Part shown: piece by piece, positions 59,296 through 64,000 of the stretch
Layout of the letters: every line of letters begins with the position of its first letter
How positions within the stretch are numbered: the first letter of the stretch is position 1
Assembly: GCA_015063125.1 (NCBI GenBank)
Contig: SUTB01000006.1
Location: 21,008-85,007, forward strand
Length of the DNA: 64,000 nucleotides
Source of the DNA: Thermoplasmata archaeon
GTDB lineage: Archaea; Thermoplasmatota; Thermoplasmata; Methanomassiliicoccales; Methanomethylophilaceae
Direction: 5' to 3'
Translations under genes and position numbers: made by a program
Notes under the pieces: generated by a model
Told to the model about the DNA's origin: nothing
What the model saw: only the letters and a program-made list of their open reading frames with translations
Databases searched by the model: none

Positions 59296-60485
59296 CGCAT
59301 CCTTCGGAGGAGATATACTGCGAGAAGAGCGAGCAGCTCGACGGCAAGAGGATAATCATGGGCATCACCGGCAGCATAGCTGCCGTGGAGTGCTTCTCGA
59401 CGATCAGGGAGTTCATCAGGCACGGAGCCGAGGTGATCCCCGTCATGAGCGAGGAGGCCCAGAAGATCGTCACAAAGGAATCCCTCCAGTTCGCATCCGG
59501 ATACGAGCCGATAACCGACCTCAGCGGAATGGCGGAGCATGTAACCCTCATGGGTGACAAGGAGGATGCGGATCTGCTTTTGATCTATCCTGCAACGGCC
59601 AACACGATCTCGAAGATCGCGAACGGGATAGACGATACCCCAGTCACCTCTATGGCATCGGTTGCGTTGGGAACCGGTATCCCCATAGCAATCGCTCCTG
59701 CGATGCACCAGGCCATGTACGACAACCCTGCAGTGAGGTCCAACCTCGATAAGCTGGGAGCCTGGGGTGTGGAGTTCATCGGCCCCCGTCTCGACGGAGT
59801 CAGGGCCAAGGTAGCGACGCCCGAGCAGGTCGTAGCATGCACTTCCGCCATACTCTCGGATCACCCGTTGAAGGGCAAGAAGGTCCTGGTGATCGGAGGC
59901 CGCAGCGAGGAACCCATCGATTCGATGAGGCTCATCACTAACCATTCCACCGGTCTGATGGCAGTATGTCTGGCACAGGCTGCGTTCAACAAGGGCGCCA
60001 AGGTCGATCTCTGGATGGGAGGATGCAGCGTGCGCCTTCCCGAGTACATAGAGACCAGAAGGTTCGAGAGCGTCAAGGATCTAGTCGAGATGGTCGATGA
60101 CATCGACCACGACATCGTAATCGTCCCTGCCGCATTGGCGGACTTCACCCCGTCGGAACAGGCGGAGGGCAAGATCCCCAGCGAGCTGGCGTTCGACCTG
60201 AAGTTGGAGTCCGTATCCAAGGTACTCCCGCTGATCAGGAAGAGATGCCCCACCGTCATCGGCTTCAAGGCAGAATCCGGAGTGGACCGCAAGGAGCTCA
60301 TAGAGAGGGCCCGTGACCGTCTGGTGAAGTACGACCTCTACGCCGTGGTGGCGAACGATATCGTCGCTGCCGGAAAGGAATCCTCGTCGGTCATACTGGT
60401 AAGGGAGGACTTCACCGAGGACATTTCGGGCACCAAGCTGCAGATCTCCGAATCAATACTCGACCAGTGCTTCGGTGACCTATGA
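59292..60485 (+). CDS. coaBC: Phosphopantothenoylcysteine decarboxylase / phosphopantothenate-cysteine ligase
   Basis: The 397-residue bifunctional enzyme has an N-terminal flavin decarboxylase (GITGSIAAVECFSTIREFIR, ATANTISKIANGIDDT, APAMHQAMYDNPAV) and a C-terminal ligase (GGRSEEPIDSMRLITNHSTG, VPAALADFTPSEQAEGKIPS). It performs two steps of CoA synthesis. ATGA overlaps with both neighbours make a tight operon. Confidence 0.94.
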   Translation: MTHPSEEIYCEKSEQLDGKRIIMGITGSIAAVECFSTIREFIRHGAEVIPVMSEEAQKIVTKESLQFASGYEPITDLSGMAEHVTLMGDKEDADLLLIYPATANTISKIANGIDDTPVTSMASVALGTGIPIAIAPAMHQAMYDNPAVRSNLDKLGAWGVEFIGPRLDGVRAKVATPEQVVACTSAILSDHPLKGKKVLVIGGRSEEPIDSMRLITNHSTGLMAVCLAQAAFNKGAKVDLWMGGCSVRLPEYIETRRFESVKDLVEMVDDIDHDIVIVPAALADFTPSEQAEGKIPSELAFDLKLESVSKVLPLIRKRCPTVIGFKAESGVDRKELIERARDRLVKYDLYAVVANDIVAAGKESSSVILVREDFTEDISGTKLQISESILDQCFGDL

Positions 60486-61348
60486 AGGCGGAGGCCTTCG
60501 TACCCGGGCACATATCGTGCGTGTTCAGGCCCGTACGGGCCGTCAACGTCATGGAGACGGGATCGTTAGGATACGGTATCCGCATGGATCTGGGGTGCAG
60601 GGCGAAGGTATCGCTCCGCGACGATAAGGACATCGTCATCACTGTGAACGGAGAGGTTTCCGACGCCCCTGTTACCCGTTTCGCCATTGAGAAGCTGGGA
60701 GTTTGCAGAGGATTCGATATCTCCTTGGATCACGATCTCCCGATGGAACAAGGATTCGGCACCAGTGCCTCCGGCACCTATGCCGCCGCCGTATGCGCCT
60801 GCGATCTGGCTGGCAAGGACAGGATATCCGCGATAAAGGCAACCCATGAAGCCGAATGCACGTTGGGAGGCGGATTGGGAGACCTGCTGGCGATCGAGTC
60901 AAGGTTCGGTGTCCCCATGAGGGTGAGGGCAGGACCTCCCGTAGTGCGTGGATGGACGGAGGATTCGGGTCTGCAGCTGAAGGATCTCAGCCTCATCGTT
61001 TTCAACGAGCCTCTCTCGACCGCACCGATAATCAACGACGATGATATGTCCAGGAAGATAGCTCAGGCCGGCGATGCCGCACTGAGATCGTTCTACGGCA
61101 ATCCCACAGTGGATAGTCTGTTCTCATGCGCCAACACCTTCTCGGAGGAGATAGGATTGGAATCCGATGAGGTGAGTTCAGGGATTTCCAAGCTCAAGGA
61201 GAAGGGGTATCGCGCGGGAATGTGCATGCTGGGCAACAGCATATACACGGACGCGCCGAGGGACAAGGTATCTGAATTGTTCCCTGATTGCAGGACCTAC
61301 ACCTGTTCCTCGTTCAGCGGACCCGTAAAGGTCACTCGTAAAGAGTGA
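60482..61348 (+). CDS. Pantoate kinase (GHMP family)
   Basis: The 288-residue GHMP kinase has FVPGHISCVFRPVRAVN, the phosphate loop PMEQGFGTSASGTYAAA, and GGGLGDLLAIESRFGVPM. Archaea use pantoate kinase and phosphopantothenate synthetase instead of bacterial PanC/PanK; the gene next to coaBC fits this. Its end overlaps the convergent DUF357 gene by 17 bases. Confidence 0.92.
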   Translation: MKAEAFVPGHISCVFRPVRAVNVMETGSLGYGIRMDLGCRAKVSLRDDKDIVITVNGEVSDAPVTRFAIEKLGVCRGFDISLDHDLPMEQGFGTSASGTYAAAVCACDLAGKDRISAIKATHEAECTLGGGLGDLLAIESRFGVPMRVRAGPPVVRGWTEDSGLQLKDLSLIVFNEPLSTAPIINDDDMSRKIAQAGDAALRSFYGNPTVDSLFSCANTFSEEIGLESDEVSSGISKLKEKGYRAGMCMLGNSIYTDAPRDKVSELFPDCRTYTCSSFSGPVKVTRKE

Positions 61349-61931
61349 AGAGGACGTCGTCTTCTTCGACGTCGAACAGCCCGATCCTCGCCCCTCCGTC
61401 CAGCCATGCGTGGGCATAGTTCACGGCGGCGAACGCACGGACGTAATCGTCGTCGTTGCGGTAGCTGACAGCGGTCCTGAAGTATGACTCGGACCTCTCC
61501 AAAAATTCCAAGGCCAGCTTCCTGTCGAAGGACCTGACCGGCGGGGAGACCTTGAGCTTCTTCCTCGCCCTTGTGGTGATGTCGAGATACTTCGCCATCT
61601 TATCATCGGTTATCCGGCAGCCTTCGCCGTCGGGATCGCTCAAGGTGAGGAAGAGTTCTTTCCCTAGTTCCGCGTCGAAGAGCCCCAGCTCAGCGAAGCA
61701 GCCGATCCAGGCATGGGCGTAGTTTATTGCGGCGAACGCGGTGACGAGGTCGCCCGAACCGATGAAGTTCCTAGCATCGGTACGGTAGCAGTCTACCATC
61801 TCCAGTCCGCTCTTGGCCAGCGGTTCCAGCATCGTCCCTTCCTTCGGCAGGAGGGACAGCCTTCCGCGGACGGAGTCGAATGTTGTCAGGCATCCTTCCA
61901 ATTGCGGACCGGAGACGGTGTCGTTCTTCAA
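61332..61931 (-). CDS. DUF357 duplicated helical protein
   Basis: The 199 residues consist of two similar helical units, each ending in a NYAHAW motif: AFAAINYAHAWIGCFAELGL and AFAAVNYAHAWLDGGARIGL. The second has the DUF357 pattern (KYLDITTRARKKLKVSPPVR). The internal duplication is clear from sequence. Function is unknown; the family is archaeal and cytoplasmic. Confidence 0.82.
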   Translation of the reverse strand: MKNDTVSGPQLEGCLTTFDSVRGRLSLLPKEGTMLEPLAKSGLEMVDCYRTDARNFIGSGDLVTAFAAINYAHAWIGCFAELGLFDAELGKELFLTLSDPDGEGCRITDDKMAKYLDITTRARKKLKVSPPVRSFDRKLALEFLERSESYFRTAVSYRNDDDYVRAFAAVNYAHAWLDGGARIGLFDVEEDDVLFTLYE

Positions 61932-61935
61932 TCTA

Positions 61936-62883
61936 TCACTGTTCCGGCTCGGGGGTCAGCCTGTCCCTTACATCATCTCTGATGTCCGAGGGAACGGTGT
62001 CGATCAATTCATCCATGGTTAAGCCCTTCTTAATCAGGTCGTTGACCGTGGAGACGTAATCTACAATCCTCTGTTCTTTTGTGATAACCTCTCCGGATTC
62101 CAGGGCCTCGTCCACTCCCTCGCGCTTCCATCCTCTGTGCATTTCCTCATCGATGGTCATGCTCAACCCCCTCATCCTGTCGAATATGTATTCGGCGTCA
62201 GGGATATTATAGACTTCGCTCAGACGTTCGGCCCTCTGGCGGTCGTCCATGCCCTTGGCGAAGATGGAGTTGATCATCCCCATGACGGTCTCGGGACGGT
62301 CGTCGATGCCGCCGATGTTGATCACCACGATCTCCATCAGGTCGCATCCGGGGATGGGCTGGTTACATGCGAAACCGTCGTCGTAGCTGCCTTCCATACG
62401 GTACCTGTAGATGGTGTTCCTCACGTCCTTCCTAGGATCCATGATCAGCCATATGCTGTACACCTTGACGATGTCCTCGTAATGGCTGTTACGGAAGTAG
62501 AAGCCCTTCTGGTCGTGGATCATGGACGATGCGTAGTACATCGCACGGTTGGCGATGGGGTATCCGGGCCTGTACTCCTTCTGTCCTTCGATGTTCAGGA
62601 GGATGTTCACCTTGCCTTTGGAGGGGATCCTCATCTGGAAGAAGTTGTCCATGGTCACATGGGATCCTTCCCCTGCGGGTATCTCGGGATTGCCCTTGAT
62701 GACGGCCCTGCCGCCGTCCTCTATGGGGAGGCAGCTCCTGATGTATTCGATGTCCTTGCCCTTCACCTCGTCGACGATCCCGCTGAGCATGCGGGCGAGG
62801 ACGTAGGAGTCGCCCATGATGCTCTTGAAGATGTCGTCCAAGGTGTTGTCGTTCTCATTGTTTGTTTCTTCTTTTGGATTCAT
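61936..62883 (-). CDS. Rpn-type PD-(D/E)XK nuclease family protein
   Basis: The protein (315 residues from ATG 62883) has the family pattern DDIFKSIMGDS, VNILLNIEGQKEYRPGYPIA (E-x-Q nuclease motif), RAMYYASSMI, and YSIWLIMDPRKDVRNTIYRY. These recombination-promoting nucleases resemble transposase remnants and are common in gut microbes as variable copies. An earlier GTG/ATG at 62931 is possible. Confidence 0.85.
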   Translation of the reverse strand: MNPKEETNNENDNTLDDIFKSIMGDSYVLARMLSGIVDEVKGKDIEYIRSCLPIEDGGRAVIKGNPEIPAGEGSHVTMDNFFQMRIPSKGKVNILLNIEGQKEYRPGYPIANRAMYYASSMIHDQKGFYFRNSHYEDIVKVYSIWLIMDPRKDVRNTIYRYRMEGSYDDGFACNQPIPGCDLMEIVVINIGGIDDRPETVMGMINSIFAKGMDDRQRAERLSEVYNIPDAEYIFDRMRGLSMTIDEEMHRGWKREGVDEALESGEVITKEQRIVDYVSTVNDLIKKGLTMDELIDTVPSDIRDDVRDRLTPEPEQ

Positions 62884-62975
62884 TCCGATCACGCGGATGT
62901 TTTCAGGGTATCCGGGAGATGTTATGTGCACTTGGTATAAGCCGAATCCAGTGTTTTCTAGGGTCTATAGATTGA

Positions 62976-63029
62976 GACCCCTGTGGGGGTCGTAAGTTTA
63001 AGGATCTACGAGGATTATGAGTCCTCGTA
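62976..63029. terminator. Two hairpins between small-gene cluster and nuclease gene
   Basis: GACCCC-TGTG-GGGGTC (62976-62991) and TACGAGGA-N7-TCCTCGTA (63007-63029) are perfect stems. They lie 100-150 bases beyond the last small gene on the minus strand and before the nuclease start, so they may end the first unit or control the second. Confidence 0.45.
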
Positions 63030-63128
63030 ATGGGTCAAAAGGAAGTGAATGTTCGAGTTGTGAATCAATAAATCAAAAGAGGAAGAACCGGCAGGATACT
63101 TGCTATCATATCATGCCGGATGTGAATC

Positions 63129-63263
63129 TCATTTGCGTCTATCCTTCTTGGGTTTGATGTCCTTGCTAACCACGACTATGTTCTGCTGAGGTCCGAGGTC
63201 CTCTTCATCTTGACCCTCGTCCTCATCACGATCCTTGCGTCTAAGCTTATCGATCAACGACAT
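63129..63263 (-). CDS. Small charged protein (44 aa)
   Basis: MSLIDKLRRKDRDEDEGQDE is followed by a strand-like NIVVVSKDIKPKKDRRK. It is last of a row of four small minus-strand genes and starts four bases after the preceding stop. No family is recognised. Confidence 0.5.
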   Translation of the reverse strand: MSLIDKLRRKDRDEDEGQDEEDLGPQQNIVVVSKDIKPKKDRRK

Positions 63264-63267
63264 GGCA

Positions 63268-63390
63268 TCAGCCCTTCTGGAAACTGTCATCGGAGAAGGC
63301 CTTCTTCTTATTGGGACGCTTCTCGCCTTTGATGACCTCGGTTATGTTCGGATCGCTTCCGTTGCTCTGTTCATCTTCATCAGGATTCAT
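63268..63390 (-). CDS. Small charged protein (40 aa)
   Basis: MNPDEDEQSNGSDPNITEVI then a basic KGEKRPNKKKAF tail. The ATG overlaps the stop of the previous gene (ATGA), a strong hint of coupled translation. Function unknown. Confidence 0.5.
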   Translation of the reverse strand: MNPDEDEQSNGSDPNITEVIKGEKRPNKKKAFSDDSFQKG

Positions 63391-63620
63391 AGTGTTCCCA
63401 TCTGTATTATCGTTATCAGGAGGATCAGCAGGGCCAGAGAGAGGACGAGCATGGACATCCTGGTGTACTGCCACACGTCCTTGATCAATTTGTTATGGGA
63501 GTCCGCTATCTTGGTCTTCTCCGCGATCTCGTACTTGTAGAGTTCCTCGATGGATGATATCTCTTCGAAGTTCGGGCTGCGGGCATTAAGGAAACCGTTT
63601 ACATATCTCGGTTTGAACAA
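63387..63620 (-). CDS. Small membrane protein, helical with C-terminal TM (77 aa or C-part of a split gene)
   Basis: The frame reads FKPRYVNGFLNARSPNFEEI, a coiled helix (YKYEIAEKTKIADSHNKLIK) and a membrane segment (MLVLSLALLILLITIIQM). The only start is a poor TTG inside the preceding frame. With that frame it would form a three-TM protein of about 160 residues that resembles SLATT/Pycsar-effector-type membrane proteins, so a frameshift within one gene is a good alternative. Confidence 0.5.
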   Translation of the reverse strand: MFKPRYVNGFLNARSPNFEEISSIEELYKYEIAEKTKIADSHNKLIKDVWQYTRMSMLVLSLALLILLITIIQMGTL

Positions 63621-63870
63621 TTCCTATCACGCATATTCCGGCGGAGATGCACATGAGCATCGCGAACACCATCATCATGGAATGTATGTGGCCTTCCGGG
63701 GACGTCACCAGGGTCTGCAGGGATATGGTGAGGATCACCCCGTCGATACCCATCAGGATCTCGAGGCGCCTTATGGAGCGGTCATAGTCCACAATGGCCT
63801 CGTTCATCGCCTCGTCGGCGACGGATTGTTTCTCACAAAGGACCTGATTATCGCCCTTCATCTCTCCCAT
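63586..63870 (-). CDS. Small two-TM membrane protein (94 aa or N-part of a split gene)
   Basis: MGEMKGDNQVLCEKQSVADE leads to a helix (AIVDYDRSIRRLEILMGIDG) and two membrane segments (about 42-57 and 64-88). The last 35 bases overlap the next frame. The order helix, two TM, then helix and TM in the next frame suggests a single ancestral membrane protein. Confidence 0.5.
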   Translation of the reverse strand: MGEMKGDNQVLCEKQSVADEAMNEAIVDYDRSIRRLEILMGIDGVILTISLQTLVTSPEGHIHSMMMVFAMLMCISAGICVIGIVQTEICKRFP

Positions 63871-63968
63871 GCTATCTTCCTATTGGTTGTCGAGGCCCTT
63901 GGGTTCACACCCTCGGGCCTCTGTGTTTGTCTTGTGGTTATTGGTGTTCGTTCAACATCGTTCCGATG

Positions 63969-64000
63969 TCACTTCAGCTCCTGTTGAGCCTGAGTGCGAC
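63969..64000 (-). CDS. Possible 3' end of a gene cut by the window edge
   Basis: The minus strand reads RTQAQQELK then TGA, ending about 100 bases before the small membrane protein start. Only ten codons are visible, so this is weak. Confidence 0.25.
   Translation of the reverse strand, partial: RTQAQQELK

Overview
The window is chromosomal DNA of a methanogen-type euryarchaeon, most likely a host-associated member of the Methanomassiliicoccales (Methanomethylophilaceae-like). The basis is the archaeal translation set (L7Ae, S28e, L24e, aIF5B, S6e, aIF2-gamma, aEF-1beta), archaeal-only enzymes (two-subunit GMP synthase, ADH synthase for aromatic biosynthesis, HPS-RraA fusion, pantoate kinase, GINS), a tRNA-Lys with an encoded CCA, and gut-type surface proteins. 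None of the gene stops that I checked is TAG, which suits a lineage that decodes TAG as pyrrolysine. The lineage is inferred; no rRNA or methanogenesis operon lies in the window.

Layout. 0-9.3 kb: the end of an MBL-fold enzyme, a redox-type HxlR regulator with palindromic operators in front of a small gene and the hybrid cluster protein, HtpX, an HPS-RraA fusion, a Sel1-repeat protein and an AbiE-type toxin-antitoxin pair. 9.3-14 kb: purine genes (guaA glutaminase, guaA synthetase, purE), ADH synthase, a deaminase and small zinc proteins around aEF-1beta. 14-22.4 kb: sugar and surface glycan genes, comprising a nucleotidyltransferase, two GT4 glycosyltransferases, a DedA protein, two tandem complementary phosphosugar-isomerase paralogs and a phosphohexomutase. 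22.4-31 kb: ilvE and the classical archaeal cluster L7Ae-S28e-L24e-ndk-infB-S6e-aIF2gamma-PIN, interrupted by an AAA ATPase gene and a frameshifted flavin-binding gene. 31-39.6 kb: cyclophilin, flavoprotein, membrane proteins, aldo/keto reductase, an exported MTA/SAH nucleosidase beside CstA, and a lipid- or membrane-anchored extracellular protein.

39.6-54.3 kb is the accessory region. It holds (i) a decayed recombinase-like gene with a highly structured 3' element; (ii) a probable RiPP locus: TetR regulator, a precursor with four 15-residue CGSACGSG repeats, a radical SAM/SPASM maturase and an overlapping MDR reductase; (iii) a DUF1638-Rrf2 pair; and (iv) an approximately 8.3 kb integrative element in the 3' end of tRNA-Lys(CTT). 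The element carries a rolling-circle Rep-like protein, a second catalytically dead recombinase with the same structured 3' element, a BspA-like leucine-rich surface protein with a G12 tract at its signal peptide and one in-frame TAG, a winged-helix protein, an AbrB-like regulator and an active-type tyrosine integrase next to the tRNA.

54.3-63 kb returns to core genes: EamA transporter, CBS protein, YycJ-like MBL protein, GINS, DUF167, Toprim protein, and the overlapping tmk-coaBC-pantoate kinase operon, then a DUF357 protein and an Rpn-type nuclease. The last kilobase is a run of very small overlapping genes for membrane and charged proteins.

Most interesting candidates: the repeat-peptide radical-SAM locus; the paired dead-recombinase/structured-element modules; the poly-G plus amber double switch in the surface protein; and the split-active-site isomerase pair.
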